Notes: generated by a model not told the origin, from the sequence alone. DNA of 64,000 nucleotides from Pseudactinotalea sp. HY158 (GCF_009660225.1 NZ_CP045920.1:1860001-1924000), one strand, 5' to 3'; counted from the stretch's first letter, positions 36,430-47,000 are shown. Translations and numbers: made by a program.

Positions 36430-37160
36430 CACGCCCGCTCCACGTGCTGGAGCGACCGCAGTCGGCGCTCGAGGTGCCACTGCACGAACACGGCCACGAG
36501 CCCGGAGGCCTCGCGCCGGCTGCGCTCGACGCTCTCCTGCGCCACCGACCAGTCCCCGCTGAGCAGCGCCGCGAGCAGGTCGACCGTGGCCGGATCGGGG
36601 GCCGCCGAGCCCGGTGGCCGGCAGCCGCCGCACACCATCCCGCCCAGGGCGGGCGCGAACGCCCGGTGCGGCCCATCCGCGCCGCACCGGGCGCAGTCGG
36701 CGAAGCTCGCGGCCCAGCCCGCGACCGCGAGGGCCCGCAGCAGGTAGGAGTCGAGGATGAGGGTGGCGGCGTGGCGTTCGTCGGCGAGGGCCCGCAGCGC
36801 GCCGGCGAGCAGCAGGTACTGCTGCGGGGCCGGCTCCCGTTCGACCTCCGTCAGCCGTTCGGCGGTCTCCACCATGGCCGTCGCCGTCGTGTAGAGGGAG
36901 TAGTCCGCGCCGATCCGCCGGCCGTGCGGGGCGAGGGTGTCGACCTGGGTCACGATGTCGAGACTGCGGCCCGCGTACAGCTGCAGGTCGACCACCGAGA
37001 ACGGCTCGAGGCGGGCACCGAACCGGGAGGACGTGCGCCGCACGCCCTTGGCCACGGCACGCACCTGCCCGTGGTCGCGGGTGAGGAACGTGATGATCCG
37101 GTCGGCCTCACCGAGCTTATGCGACCGGATCACCACGGCCTCGTCCCGGTAGAGCTTCAC
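36429..37160 (-). CDS. recO: DNA repair protein RecO
   Basis: RecO helps RecR load RecA at gaps in the RecF pathway. The 243-aa protein has the N-terminal OB fold ([40 protein letters not shown]). A C-terminal helical domain carries a CxxC zinc motif ([11 protein letters not shown] and MVCGGC). The GTG at 37160 was chosen because GGGAG lies 9 nt upstream; the frame stays open further upstream only because of a 72-bp tandem repeat. Its stop overlaps uppS. Confidence 0.94.
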   Translation of the reverse strand: MKLYRDEAVVIRSHKLGEADRIITFLTRDHGQVRAVAKGVRRTSSRFGARLEPFSVVDLQLYAGRSLDIVTQVDTLAPHGRRIGADYSLYTTATAMVETAERLTEVEREPAPQQYLLLAGALRALADERHAATLILDSYLLRALAVAGWAASFADCARCGADGPHRAFAPALGGMVCGGCRPPGSAAPDPATVDLLAALLSGDWSVAQESVERSRREASGLVAVFVQWHLERRLRSLQHVERA

Positions 37161-37203
37161 CGCGTCATTCTCCCACCTCGCTCCCCGGCCCGCCGCCAGG
37201 ACG

Positions 37204-37430
37204 GGCCGGGGTGTCCGGGAACGGCGGGGAAGATGCCCCGGGCGCTGCACCGGAAAGTCTCCCCACCCGAGGACCGGCCGGAGTGCCCGAGGCCGGCGGG
37301 GAAGATGCCCCGGGCGCTGCACCGGAAAGTCTCCCCACCCGAGGACCGGCCGGGGTGTCCGGGAACGGCGGGGAAGATACCCCGGGCGCTGCACCGGAAA
37401 GTCTCCCCACCCGAGGGCGGGCCGGGGTGG
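37204..37430. repeat. 72-bp tandem repeat block between leuA and recO
   Basis: Three units start at 37204, 37276 and 37348, each 72 bp, with the first bases of a fourth at 37420. They are nearly identical. Each contains CGGGG-AAGAT(G/A)-CCCCG, which can form a short hairpin, and the shared core GCTGCACCGGAAAGTCTCCC. The block fills most of the 271 bp between the leuA stop and the recO start. Confidence 0.93.
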
Positions 37431-37431
37431 A

Positions 37432-39165
37432 TCAGCGCAGCGCCCGGTTGACGGCCGAGATGATCGCCTTGAGGGAGGCGGTCGTGATCGACGGGTCGAT
37501 CCCCACCCCCCAGATCACCCGGTCGCCGACCTCGCACTCGACGTAGGCCACGGCGCTCGCGTCGTCTCCCTCCGAGAGGGCGTGCTCGGCGTAGTCGAGC
37601 ACCTTGACGGGCACCCCGCTCTCCCCGAGCACCTCGACGAACGCGGCCACGGGCCCGTTCCCCGCGCCGGTGAGCACGCGCTCGACCCCGGCGTCGGTCA
37701 GGGTGACGGTCAGCTGGTCGTCCCCGCCGTCGCCGGCCGAGGTGACCTGCGTGGCACCGAGGGCGAACCTGCCCCACGGGGTGAGCCCGTTCTCGGCCGT
37801 CGCCGGCAGGTACTCGTCGGAGAACAGCTGCCACAGGGTCTCCGCGGTCGCCTCCCCGCCGTCCGTCTCGTTGTGCGCCTGCACCTCGCGCGCGAACTCG
37901 ATCTGCAGCCGGCGCGGCAGGTCGAGCTGCCGGCTGCTCGCCAGCAGGTAGGCCACCCCGCCCTTCCCGGACTGGGAGTTGACGCGGATGACGGCCTCGT
38001 AGCTACGGCCCACGTCCGCCGGGTCCACGGGCAGGTACGGCATGTTCCACACGACCGCGGCGTCGTCGCCGCCGGCGGCCTGGACCTGCTGCCTGCGCAG
38101 GTCGAAGCCCTTCTTGATGGCGTCCTGGTGCGAGCCGGAGAACGCGGTGTACACGAGGTCCCCGCCGTAGGGGTGGCGCGGGTGCACGTCCATGCGCGTG
38201 CAGTGCTCGACCGTGCGGCGGATGTCGTCGATGTCGGAGAAGTCGATGCCCGGGCCCACGCCCTGGGAGTACAGGTTCATCCCGAGGGTGATCAGGTCGA
38301 CGTTGCCGGTGCGCTCCCCCTGACCGAACAGGCAGCCCTCGACCCGGTCGGCCCCGGCCAGCACCGCCAGCTCGGCCGCCGCCACGGCGCTACCCCGGTC
38401 GTTGTGCGGGTGCACCGAGAGCGAGATGTGCCTCCGCCGGCTCAGCTGCCGGCTCATCCACTCGATCTGGTCGGCGTACACGTTCGGCGTGATCCGCTCG
38501 ACCGTGGCCGGCAGGTTGAGGATGATCTCCCGCCCCTCCTCCGGGCCCCACACGTCCATGACCCGCTCGGTGATCTCGAGCGCGAAGTCCAGTTCCGTAT
38601 CGATGAAGATCTCCGGCGAGTACTCGTAGCCGAACTCGGTGTCGTCGCCGAGGATCTTCTCCGCGTAGTCCATGACGTGCTGCGTGCCGCGGGTAGCCAG
38701 TTCGATCGTGGCGGCCTTGTCGTTGCGGAAGACGACCTCGCGGAAGATCGGGGCGGTCGCGTTGTACATGTGCACGCTCGCCCGGTGGGCCCCCTCGAGC
38801 GAGGCGACGGTGCGTTCGATCAGATCCTCGCGCGCCTGGGTCAGCACCGAGATCGTCACATCCTCCGGGATCGCGCCCGAGTCGATGATCGAGCGCACGA
38901 AGTCGAAGTCGGTCTGCGAGGCGGCCGGGAAGCCGACCTCGATCTCGGTGTACCCCATCCGCACGAGCAGGTCGAACATCGTGCGCTTCCGCGCGGGGTC
39001 CATCGGCTCGATCAGCGCCTGGTTACCGTCGCGCAGGTCCGTGCTGAGCCAGCGGGGCGGGGCGGTGATGCGCTTGTCGGGCCAGGTGCGGTCCGGCAGG
39101 TCGACGCGGATGGACTCGTGGAACGGCCGGTACTTCGTCACCGGCATGGGCGTGGATCTCGACAT
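37432..39165 (-). CDS. leuA: 2-isopropylmalate synthase
   Basis: First committed step of leucine synthesis: acetyl-CoA plus 2-oxoisovalerate. At 577 aa it is of the long actinobacterial form. The catalytic TIM barrel has [15 protein letters not shown] with the metal Asp, [35 protein letters not shown] with the HxN/H ligands and [15 protein letters not shown]. The C-terminal 140 residues form the LeuA regulatory domain for leucine feedback. The ATG at 39165 has AAGGAAG about 10 nt upstream. A leader peptide with four Leu codons lies upstream. Confidence 0.96.
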   Translation of the reverse strand: MSRSTPMPVTKYRPFHESIRVDLPDRTWPDKRITAPPRWLSTDLRDGNQALIEPMDPARKRTMFDLLVRMGYTEIEVGFPAASQTDFDFVRSIIDSGAIPEDVTISVLTQAREDLIERTVASLEGAHRASVHMYNATAPIFREVVFRNDKAATIELATRGTQHVMDYAEKILGDDTEFGYEYSPEIFIDTELDFALEITERVMDVWGPEEGREIILNLPATVERITPNVYADQIEWMSRQLSRRRHISLSVHPHNDRGSAVAAAELAVLAGADRVEGCLFGQGERTGNVDLITLGMNLYSQGVGPGIDFSDIDDIRRTVEHCTRMDVHPRHPYGGDLVYTAFSGSHQDAIKKGFDLRRQQVQAAGGDDAAVVWNMPYLPVDPADVGRSYEAVIRVNSQSGKGGVAYLLASSRQLDLPRRLQIEFAREVQAHNETDGGEATAETLWQLFSDEYLPATAENGLTPWGRFALGATQVTSAGDGGDDQLTVTLTDAGVERVLTGAGNGPVAAFVEVLGESGVPVKVLDYAEHALSEGDDASAVAYVECEVGDRVIWGVGIDPSITTASLKAIISAVNRALR

Positions 39166-39240
39166 GGTCGTCAGCTTCCTTCGGATGATCGGGTGGCTTC
39201 GAGGCCGGCACCACGAGACTCCGCGACGAGGGGTCGGCCG

Positions 39241-39291
39241 CTATCGGGCCCCGCCGCGGCACAGAAGGAGGAGATCACATCCGAAACGCAT
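39241..39291 (-). CDS. leuL: leuA leader peptide (attenuator)
   Basis: A 16-codon reading frame encoding MRFGCDLLLLCRGGAR, with four consecutive Leu codons, ends 75 nt before leuA. This is the signature of a ribosome-mediated leucine attenuator. The sense sequence TTCGGATG (39278-39285), within the leader codons before the Leu run, is exactly complementary to CATCCGAA (39180-39187), next to the leuA ribosome-binding site. A ribosome stalled at the Leu codons would cover the first element and free the second. A TATGCT hexamer just upstream suggests a leaderless transcript. Confidence 0.82.
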   Translation of the reverse strand: MRFGCDLLLLCRGGAR

Positions 39292-39297
39292 GGCCTC

Positions 39298-39303
39298 AGC
39301 ATA
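39298..39303 (-). promoter_or_regulatory. Candidate -10 element for leuL-leuA
   Basis: On the minus strand the hexamer reads TATGCT and ends 6 nt before the leuL ATG, so transcription could begin at the start codon itself. No clear -35 is seen in the GC-rich sequence upstream. Confidence 0.45.
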
Positions 39304-39361
39304 GCGCGCCCGTGGCCGCCTACCGCACCGGTCCCGACCGGTCCCGTCGAGGCTCTCCCGA

Positions 39362-41716
39362 TCACGGACGGCGCCCGCGCGCCGTCCGTGGGCCCCGCGC
39401 CCGCCGTAGCCGCGCCCGCCGGCGGTGGGCCCGCAGCGACCGCAGCGAGATCGCGGCCCGGAACCGGCGCCGCAGCGTCCGGGCCCGGCGCAGCGATCCG
39501 CGCGTCTGGGTCACCTCCTCCCAGAAGGCGAGGATCTCCCGTTCGGCGGGCTCCTCCGGCGCGAACACCCCGGCGTCCGCGCGCTGGGCGAGCAGCGTCG
39601 TCGACACGCCGAACTCCCGGGCGAGCACGGCCGAGGCCTCGGAGCGGGTGAGCCCGGGCGGGGCGACCAGGCCGAGGTCGAGTGCCTGGTCGGAGAGCTC
39701 GAGCCAGCCGCCCGCGAGCCGGTTCGAGGCCGTGCCGCGGGTGCGGCGGTGCCGTCGCCGGCGGTCCTTGAGGGCGAGGATGATCGCGATAGGCGCGAGG
39801 AGTACGAGCAGCGGCAGGCCGAGCAGGGCGCTGTAGCGCACCCAGGCGGGCCGATCCTCCTCGTCGTCGGTCTCCTCGGAGTCCGGGTCGATCTCGTCGC
39901 GTTCCTGCGGGGGCACCTCGGCCTCGGGCTGCGGCGGGTCGGGCGGCTGGATCACCTGCGGTTGCGGGCGGTCCTGCGGCTCGGGATCCTGGGTCTGAGG
40001 CTTCTGGTCCTCCGGCGGGGTCGGATAGAACGGCAGCCAGCCGGCACCCTCGAACGCCACCTCGACCCAGGCGGTCACGTCCTCACCGGTCACCGCGGTC
40101 TCGCCCGGGGGCAGGTGGAAGCCCATGACCACGCGGGCCGGGAGGCCGAGGGCGCGCACCATGAGTGCCATGAGCGCCGCGTACTGCTCCTCGTCGCCGA
40201 TGATCGCCTCCGGGTCCTCGATCATCGTGGCGAGGCGGCCCGCGCCGTGACCCGGGCGGGAGGGCTGCTCGCCCACGAGCCCGTCGGAGAAATAGCCGTA
40301 GGAGGCGAGCGACTGCGCGAGGGCCTCGACCCGCTGGTAGTCGCCGGAGGCCCCCTCGGCGTACTTCTTCGCGAGGTCGGCGACCGACTCGGGCACCTGC
40401 ACCGGCTCGGGCAGCGAGAGGCTCTCTGCCTGCAGCCCGGCCCGGTCCACGTCGGCCGGAGTGTCCGCGACCGTGAAGTGCACATCGGCCGAGTCGCCGC
40501 CCTGGAGCCCGGCCGTGACCAGGCCGGTGGCGCTCACCCGGTTGTAGTAGAAGCTGCGCGTGAGGTCCTTGGCGCGCGTGCCCCCGAAGGTGACCTCGAC
40601 CGAGCCGCCGATGCCGGGCACCCACACGTCGTGGTAGTCCTCGACCTCGATCCGCAGCTCCGGGGTGCGCTCGACCGGATCGGAGGTGATCCGCTCGCCG
40701 GTGCGGCTGAACGCGCCCGTGGCGACCGTGGACACCTCGGCGATGTTCCAGACCCGGCCGTCGTAGTAGTCCATCGCGGCCAGGCGCAGCGCGATCCCGC
40801 CCTCGGGGTGCTCCCCGAGGGTGCCGGCGAGGTCGGGGATCTCGCCGTCGATGCGGAAGAGCACGTCGTCTGCGCGGGCGTCCACGTACTTGCGGAACGA
40901 GGCGAGGGGGGAGGCGAAGTCGCGCGGGTCGGGCGGCGGCTCGATCTGGTCGCGGAGCACGTAGCGCACGTTCTCGGGCTGAAGCACAAGGTTGGCGGCC
41001 GTGCCGCCGATGACCACGAGGCCCGCGACGATCGGCAGCGCGATGACCCGGCGGGTCTCGAGCCGCCCGGCCCGGTGGGCCACCCAGAACATCGCCAGCA
41101 GGATCCCGCCGACGCCCAGGAGCAGCGGGCCCACGCTCTCGCGCGTGCCGAACAGGATCGAGGCGGTGCACACGAGTACGGGAAGCAGCAGCGCCGTCCA
41201 GAATCGGGCGGTGCGCAGCGCGAGCACGAGCGCGAGCATCGATCCGAGGAGCGCGAGCAGGAACGGCAGGAGCAGCAGCACCCCGGCTCCCCCGAGCGGG
41301 GGCGCGATCGTGAGCACCTGCTTCCACACGGTCACGAAGCCGACGCCCATGAGCTGCCAGGTCTCGGGCGTGGGCACGATCCCGCCGATGGCGGTGGTCG
41401 GGGCGGCCACGGCGCCGAGGGCGAAGATCGCCACGAGGGTCGCGGCGATCACGCTGATCGTGGGCCAGCGGCGCGCGGCGCCGACGACCCCGATCGTGAC
41501 ACCGGCGAGCAGACCCACCCCGCAGGCGATGAAGAACGAGGCGGACTGGTAGGCGTCGGCGAGCGGGGCGAGCGCGAGGGCGGTCATCGCCGTGAGCACC
41601 GCGATGTCGATCCCGCGGTCGCGGGTGAGCCACGTGAGCACGGGTTGGGGGGCGGCGGGGGCGGTCGAACTCCGGCGCCGGCCCCGGGCCGAGCGGCGGG
41701 AATCGGGCGCCCTCAT
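39362..41716 (-). CDS. Transglutaminase-like membrane protein with lost catalytic triad
   Basis: A 784-aa protein with the TgpA layout: about eight membrane spans in residues 35-230, an extracytoplasmic transglutaminase-like domain (about 250-575), a Pro/Gln/Glu linker, a further span near 625 (LLGLPLLVLLAPIAIILAL) and a basic cytoplasmic tail. The fold motif is recognisable but the usual G-x-C reads GDEEQYAALM (Glu509 for Cys), the usual AHAW reads VTAW (Thr548 for His) and the usual F(D/E)PTP reads FYPTP (Tyr564 for Asp/Glu). It should therefore be catalytically dead. It is the last gene of the MoxR-DUF58 unit; its ATG overlaps the DUF58 stop. Confidence 0.88.
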   Translation of the reverse strand: MRAPDSRRSARGRRRSSTAPAAPQPVLTWLTRDRGIDIAVLTAMTALALAPLADAYQSASFFIACGVGLLAGVTIGVVGAARRWPTISVIAATLVAIFALGAVAAPTTAIGGIVPTPETWQLMGVGFVTVWKQVLTIAPPLGGAGVLLLLPFLLALLGSMLALVLALRTARFWTALLLPVLVCTASILFGTRESVGPLLLGVGGILLAMFWVAHRAGRLETRRVIALPIVAGLVVIGGTAANLVLQPENVRYVLRDQIEPPPDPRDFASPLASFRKYVDARADDVLFRIDGEIPDLAGTLGEHPEGGIALRLAAMDYYDGRVWNIAEVSTVATGAFSRTGERITSDPVERTPELRIEVEDYHDVWVPGIGGSVEVTFGGTRAKDLTRSFYYNRVSATGLVTAGLQGGDSADVHFTVADTPADVDRAGLQAESLSLPEPVQVPESVADLAKKYAEGASGDYQRVEALAQSLASYGYFSDGLVGEQPSRPGHGAGRLATMIEDPEAIIGDEEQYAALMALMVRALGLPARVVMGFHLPPGETAVTGEDVTAWVEVAFEGAGWLPFYPTPPEDQKPQTQDPEPQDRPQPQVIQPPDPPQPEAEVPPQERDEIDPDSEETDDEEDRPAWVRYSALLGLPLLVLLAPIAIILALKDRRRRHRRTRGTASNRLAGGWLELSDQALDLGLVAPPGLTRSEASAVLAREFGVSTTLLAQRADAGVFAPEEPAEREILAFWEEVTQTRGSLRRARTLRRRFRAAISLRSLRAHRRRARLRRARGPRTARGRRP

Positions 41717-42954
41717 GCGGCCGACCGCCGTTCCACCTTGCGGAACCCGGCCGGAAGGTCGGAGAGGGAGCCGAGGGTGAGCACGGTCATGACACCGAGG
41801 CGGCGGATGCTCGTGGTCGCGCCGAGCTCGGCGCGGATGACGACGCCGCTGACTCCGACGGGCAGGACGGCGCCGGCAGCGCGGATGTCGCGGGCACTCG
41901 TCGCGGCTCCGACGGCGAGCACGGCGATCGTCGCATGGGGGGCCTCCTGGCTGATGGCGCGGGCGAGTTCGACGATGTGCCGGGTGCGCCCGCTCATCTC
42001 GATCCGGGTGAGTCCGTCGAGGAAGGGGCGCACACCCACGGTGCTCACGTGCTCCTCGCTCGTCAGGGTGGTGACGTCCTTCTCGCCGGCGAAGGCGTGC
42101 AGCCCGAGCGAGCCGATCGCGCTGATCGACAGCTCGAGCTCGTCGCCGGTCTCGTAGTCGCGCCGATCCGTGGAGACGGCGAGCACGAGGTGGGTGCGGC
42201 GGGTGGACTCGAATTGGCGCACCATGAGCGTTCCGGTGCGCGCGGAGGAGCGCCAGTGCACGTAGCGCCGGTCGTCGCCGGGCACGTACTCGCGCAGGGC
42301 GTGGAAGGCGAGGTCGGCGTTGGTCAGGTCCTTGGTGGCCTGCCCCTCGAGGTCGTGGAGGAACCCGGCGGCGGAGCCGTGCATGCGCACGGTGGCCGGG
42401 TGCACGAGCAGTTCCTGCGGCTCGGTCCACACGACGGAGCGCCGCACGAGCCCGATCGGGTCGCCGCGCACGGAGGAGACCGGTCCGACCACGATGACGC
42501 CGCGCCGCTGGGTCGGGATCGTGAACAGCTCGCTGTGGGTCGCACCGCCGGTGAGGGTGGGCAGGGAGAAGCTCGCGGCCCCCGCCCCCACGGGCAGTTC
42601 GACGCGGGCCGGCAGCACGGGCCGATCGGAGGTGTTCGTGATGTCGAGGGCCCCCATGGCGCGCTCGCCCACGACGATCCGGCCGGAATGGAGCCGCAGG
42701 CCGACCTCGTAGGGGTGGCGCCCGATCGCGAAGGCCGCGGCGCCGACCATGAGGAGCACGAGCGCGGCGCCCATGATCGTCGGCTCGATCCAGCCGAGGA
42801 TCCGGCCGGCGACGAGCAGGGCGATCCCCGTGAGCAGGCTCACCCAGCCGGCCCGACTCACCCACCGCACCGCGGGCGCGGTGCGGCGCACGCTGCTCAT
42901 GAGGGTGGTGACGACGTGCGTGAGGGATCGGGTCGTGTCCGCTTGCGTATTCAT
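41713..42954 (-). CDS. DUF58 domain protein
   Basis: A 413-aa membrane protein. Two adjacent spans lie near residues 35-80 (WVSLLTGIALLVAGRILGW and IMGAALVLLMVGAAAFAIG). An Ig-like domain follows, and then the DUF58 core with LREYVPGDDRRYVHWRSSAR and GTLMVRQFE near residue 250. The C-terminal part is a von Willebrand factor A-like fold. DUF58 proteins work with MoxR ATPases, often next to transglutaminase-like proteins; this unit follows that rule. It starts 20 nt after moxR and overlaps the next gene as ATGA. Confidence 0.9.
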   Translation of the reverse strand: MNTQADTTRSLTHVVTTLMSSVRRTAPAVRWVSRAGWVSLLTGIALLVAGRILGWIEPTIMGAALVLLMVGAAAFAIGRHPYEVGLRLHSGRIVVGERAMGALDITNTSDRPVLPARVELPVGAGAASFSLPTLTGGATHSELFTIPTQRRGVIVVGPVSSVRGDPIGLVRRSVVWTEPQELLVHPATVRMHGSAAGFLHDLEGQATKDLTNADLAFHALREYVPGDDRRYVHWRSSARTGTLMVRQFESTRRTHLVLAVSTDRRDYETGDELELSISAIGSLGLHAFAGEKDVTTLTSEEHVSTVGVRPFLDGLTRIEMSGRTRHIVELARAISQEAPHATIAVLAVGAATSARDIRAAGAVLPVGVSGVVIRAELGATTSIRRLGVMTVLTLGSLSDLPAGFRKVERRSAA

Positions 42955-42974
42955 GTGGTCGTCGCGCGCCGCTC

Positions 42975-43964
42975 TCAGTTGGCCGTGCGCTGGGCCGGCG
43001 GCGTCACCGTGGCGAGGATGCGGTCGAGGGCCGCTGCCGTCGTGGCGCCGTCGAACTCGGCCTCCGCGTCGAGCACCATCCGGTGGGCGAGCACGGGCTG
43101 GGCGAGGGCCTTGATGTCGTCGGGGATCACGTAGTGGCGGCCGTGGGCGGCGGCCCAGGTCTTGCCGCTGCGGACGAGGGCGAGGGCCCCGCGCACCGAG
43201 GCGCCGAGGGCGATCTCCGGCGTGGAGCGGGTGGCCTCGACGAGCCGGGTGACGTACTCGAGCACGGCCTCGTCCACGTAGACGCCGTTGGCGAGGGTCG
43301 CCATCTCCACGACGGCCCCGGCGGTGATGACCGGTTCGAGCACGGCGGAGCGGTCGCGCACCGAGGAGCCGGCGAGGATGCCCATCGTGGCGTCCCGGTC
43401 GGGGTAGCCGAGCGAGGTGCGCATGAGGAACCGGTCGAGCTGGGCCTCCGGCAGCCGGTACGTGCCGGCCTGCTCGATCGGGTTCTGGGTGGCGAGCACG
43501 ATGAACGGCTGCTCCACGTCGTGGGCGACCCCGTCGACGGTCACCCGGCCCTCCTCCATCACCTCGAGCAGCGCCGACTGGGTCTTGGGCGAGGCCCGGT
43601 TGATCTCGTCGGCGAGCACGACCGAGGCGAAGATCGGGCCCCGGTGGAACGTGAACTGCCGGCTGTCCTGGTCGAAGATCGTCACGCCCGTGACGTCGCT
43701 CGGGAGCAGGTCGGGGGTGAACTGGATCCGGCTGTGGCTCGCCTGCACCGTGGCGGAGAGCGCCCGCGCGAGCGAGGTCTTGCCGGTGCCCGGGTAGTCC
43801 TCGAGCAGCAGGTGACCGCGGGAGAGCAGGCACGTGAACGCGAGCCGGATCACCTCGTTCTTCCCGAGCACCGCCTGCTCCACGTTCGCGACGAGACGCG
43901 AGAAGGTGTCGGAGAACCAGAGGGCCTGGTCCGGGGTCATGACCTCGTCGGCGGTTACGGTCAT
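42975..43964 (-). CDS. MoxR-family AAA ATPase
   Basis: A 329-aa AAA+ ATPase thought to act as a chaperone-like assembler or activator of partner proteins with VWA or DUF58 domains. Walker A is EDYPGTGKTSLAR, Walker B is ASVVLADEINRASPKTQSAL, sensor 1 is FIVLATQNPIEQAGTY, and the arginine-finger region is LPEAQLDRFLMR. The ATG at 43964 has GAAAGGAT 6 nt upstream. It is followed by DUF58 and the transglutaminase-like gene and preceded by giant protein A. Confidence 0.94.
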   Translation of the reverse strand: MTVTADEVMTPDQALWFSDTFSRLVANVEQAVLGKNEVIRLAFTCLLSRGHLLLEDYPGTGKTSLARALSATVQASHSRIQFTPDLLPSDVTGVTIFDQDSRQFTFHRGPIFASVVLADEINRASPKTQSALLEVMEEGRVTVDGVAHDVEQPFIVLATQNPIEQAGTYRLPEAQLDRFLMRTSLGYPDRDATMGILAGSSVRDRSAVLEPVITAGAVVEMATLANGVYVDEAVLEYVTRLVEATRSTPEIALGASVRGALALVRSGKTWAAAHGRHYVIPDDIKALAQPVLAHRMVLDAEAEFDGATTAAALDRILATVTPPAQRTAN

Positions 43965-44047
43965 GGGGATCCTTTCGATGCGGGGCTGTGGCGGTCGGGG
44001 GCGGTCGGGGGCGATCGGGGTGAGGCGGGGGTGGGCCGTGGAAGAGA

Positions 44048-47000
44048 CTAGCCGGGATCGGCGTCCGGCCATTCGCGCGTGGTCGAATACTCGGCGCCGC
44101 CGAGGTCGCCGCCGGCGACGGCCACCTTGACGTCGCCGCCCGGGTAGCCGTAGAAGCGCTCCGTGCGCACGACGCCGCTCGGGTCGGTCACGGCGACGGC
44201 GACCGTCTCGCGCAGGTCGGTCGGCGGCCCGAAGCGGTCGTCCGCGGGCGGGAACCAGACCTCGAACGTGTAGGTCTCCCCCGGGGTCAGGTTCGCGTAG
44301 CCGATGTCGACGTAGGCGCAGGAGCGGTGTGTGCAGGCGGAGCCCTCGTTCGCGGGCCGGGTGCGCCGCACCTCGAGGGTGGGCTTGACCGGGTTGGCAC
44401 CGGTGCGTGCCGATGCGGAGCCGGTCGTGGTCTGGCCGTGCTCGTTCGTGACCCGCACCTCGATCAATCCCGAGGAGTTCCAGCCGGGCTCGACGGAGGC
44501 GGAGTCGTCGCGCTTCGATCGCTTCCAGCCGCCGTCGGTCCTGTACTCGACCGTGCTGATCGTCGCGCCGTTGTCCGAGGCCGGAAGCCGCCACGAGAAG
44601 GTGATGCGCTGCCCGCCGACCGTCGAGTCGATGTCGGGGCTGCCCGGCGGGCCGTAGGTGGACACGCCGACCGCCGCCGAGGCCTCGCCGCAATAGCTGT
44701 TGCAGGCGCGCACCGCGAGCCGGTACGTCGTGCCGTTCGTCAGGCCGCCGATCGTTCCGCCATTGCTCACGCCCGTCCACCTGCTGCCGCCGTCGATGCT
44801 GTACTGGTACTGCCGGATCGCCTGACCGTTGTCGCCCGGCGCCGTCCACGAGACCGTCGCCCTGCCGTTCTCGCCCGTCGGCTCGGCCCGCACGGACGTC
44901 GGGATCCCGGGCCTGCCGAATGAGCGCACCTGCTCCGAGGCCGGGCTCGGGTCCGACCTCCCGGCCCGGTTCTCGGCGACGACGGTGAAGGCGTAGTCCC
45001 TGCCGTTGGTCACCTCGAACCGGTGGTTGGTCGTGCTCGCGTCGAAGCGGACGGGCTCGGCGGGGGCGCCGTCCGTGATCATCGTGACGTGATAGGCGTC
45101 GATGGCGGCGCCGTTCTCGAAGGGCTTGACCCAGGCCACGTCGATCTGCCCGCCCGCGGGGGTGTCGACCCGCTCGATCGTCGGTGCGGCCGGCGCCGCC
45201 GGCACGCCGGCGGGGATCTCGGTGGCGGACCAGGGGCCCCACTCCCCGGGCTCGCGGGCCTCGTTCAGTGCCCGGGCCCGGAACTGGTAGGCGGTGCCGT
45301 TGGTCAGCCCGGTCCAGGTGAGGCTCGTCACGTCCCCGGTGACACTCTCCTGCCCGGATCCTCCCGGGGACGGGGAGATCTGGACCTGGTACTCGCGGAT
45401 GGGCGTGCCCTCGTTCGCCGGCGGGCTCCAGTCGACCCCGAGCTCCCGGTCGCCGAACGTGAGTGTCGGGGGCGCGACGGGGCCGGGCTTGACGTCGGGG
45501 GTGGCGGCGGCCGAGGCGCCCGACGGCGGCGACTCCCCCACCTCGTTCACGGCGGTGACCGTGAAGGTGTAGTCGGTCCCGTTCGCGAGCCCGGTGATCG
45601 TGCAGGTCGTGTTCGGGCAGTCCTGGGCGCCGGCACCATCGGGTGCCACGGTGTAGCCCGTGATCGGGGCGCCGTTGTCGCTCGGGGGCGTGATCGAGAC
45701 GACGACCTCGCGGTTGCCGACCGATTCGATCCGCGGGGGCACGGGCTGCTCGGGGGCGCCGAGCACGGAGGCGCGCACCCGGCCCTCGACCGCCCGGGCG
45801 GGATCCTTCGTGCGGTCGACCACGCGGTAGACGATGCTCATCCGCCCGACGAAGTCCGCACTCGGGGTGATCGACAGGGAGTCGCCCTCGATGGCCACGT
45901 CGCCGGAGCCGGTCTCGACGAACGCGTCGGTGATCGTGCGGGGCTCGCCCGGGAACGGGTTGGAGTCGTTCGCGAGCACATCGATGGGGGTGGCCCGGCC
46001 CTGGTGGACGTCTCCGAGGTCGTCGTCGCCCGTGGTGATGAGCGGGGCCGTGGACGAGAGCGCTCGCACCGCGATATCCGCCGTATCGGAGCCGCCGTCG
46101 GGATCGGTCACCCGGATAGAGACCGCGCCGGTCGTGTCGGGGGGCGTGTCGACCTCGGCGGCCGCCTCGAGCACCATGCCGCCCGTGATCTCGGCGCGGA
46201 ACCCGGCGGGGGCCTCGACGATCTCGTAGGTCAGATCGTCGACGTCGGTGTCGAGATCGTCGCTCAACTGGCCGAGGATGAGCTGTTGTGGGTCGCCGCC
46301 CGCCTCGAGGTCGAGGCTGCCACCGCGCATCGAGGGCGGCACGGCGCCCACGGGGAGCACCTGGATCGGAACGGTGATGGTCGAGACGAGGATGCCGTTC
46401 GCGTTCGGATCCTCGGCGTCGGTAGCGCGGAACGTGAGGGTGGCCGGTCCCACGTAGTCGGCGGCCGAGACGAACCGCAGCGTCGTGTCGTCGACCACGG
46501 GCGAGCTGCCGTCGGAGTTCGTGGCCACGGTCGCCGCGGCGTCGGCCAGCTGCACGGGCTTGCCGCTCGGGGCCACGACCACGTCGGCCAGGTCGAGCAC
46601 GACCTCCTCACCGCTGTCGACGCTCAGATCGAGGTCCGGTCGCAGCACGGGACCGGTGTCGAGACGGCCCGGGATCTCGACGAAGGCCTTGCCGGTGAGA
46701 CCGTCGGTGTCGGTCACGGTGTAGAGGAGCACCTGGCGCTCGTCCCGCACCGGCGCCACGAGTTCGCCGTCGATGATGCGTGCACCACCGGCCGCCGTGT
46801 CCTGCCCGCCCTCGGCCGGCTCGACGCTCAGCGTCAGATCGTGTCGCGACCCGTCCGGGTCCCAGTCGTTGGCGAGCACGTCCATGGTCACCGTGTCGGT
46901 GTCGACGATCGCGTGGCCGGGCACGACGTCGTCGACGGCGATCGGCGGCAGGAGTGGCGCGTCCTCGCTCACCACCACCCGCAGGGTGCCCTGGGCATGC

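Noticed and set aside
37161-37394. An N-terminal extension of RecO through the 72-bp repeats
   Set aside because: RecO similarity starts at [12 protein letters not shown] with a good ribosome-binding site before the GTG at 37160. The upstream open frame only reflects a repeat length divisible by three.
37204-37430. CRISPR array
   Set aside because: The units are contiguous with no unique spacers, and no cas genes are present.
39171-39365. A 64-codon frame overlapping the leuA leader
   Set aside because: It shows no domain, ends just before leuA in another frame, and the short leader with four Leu codons explains the region better.
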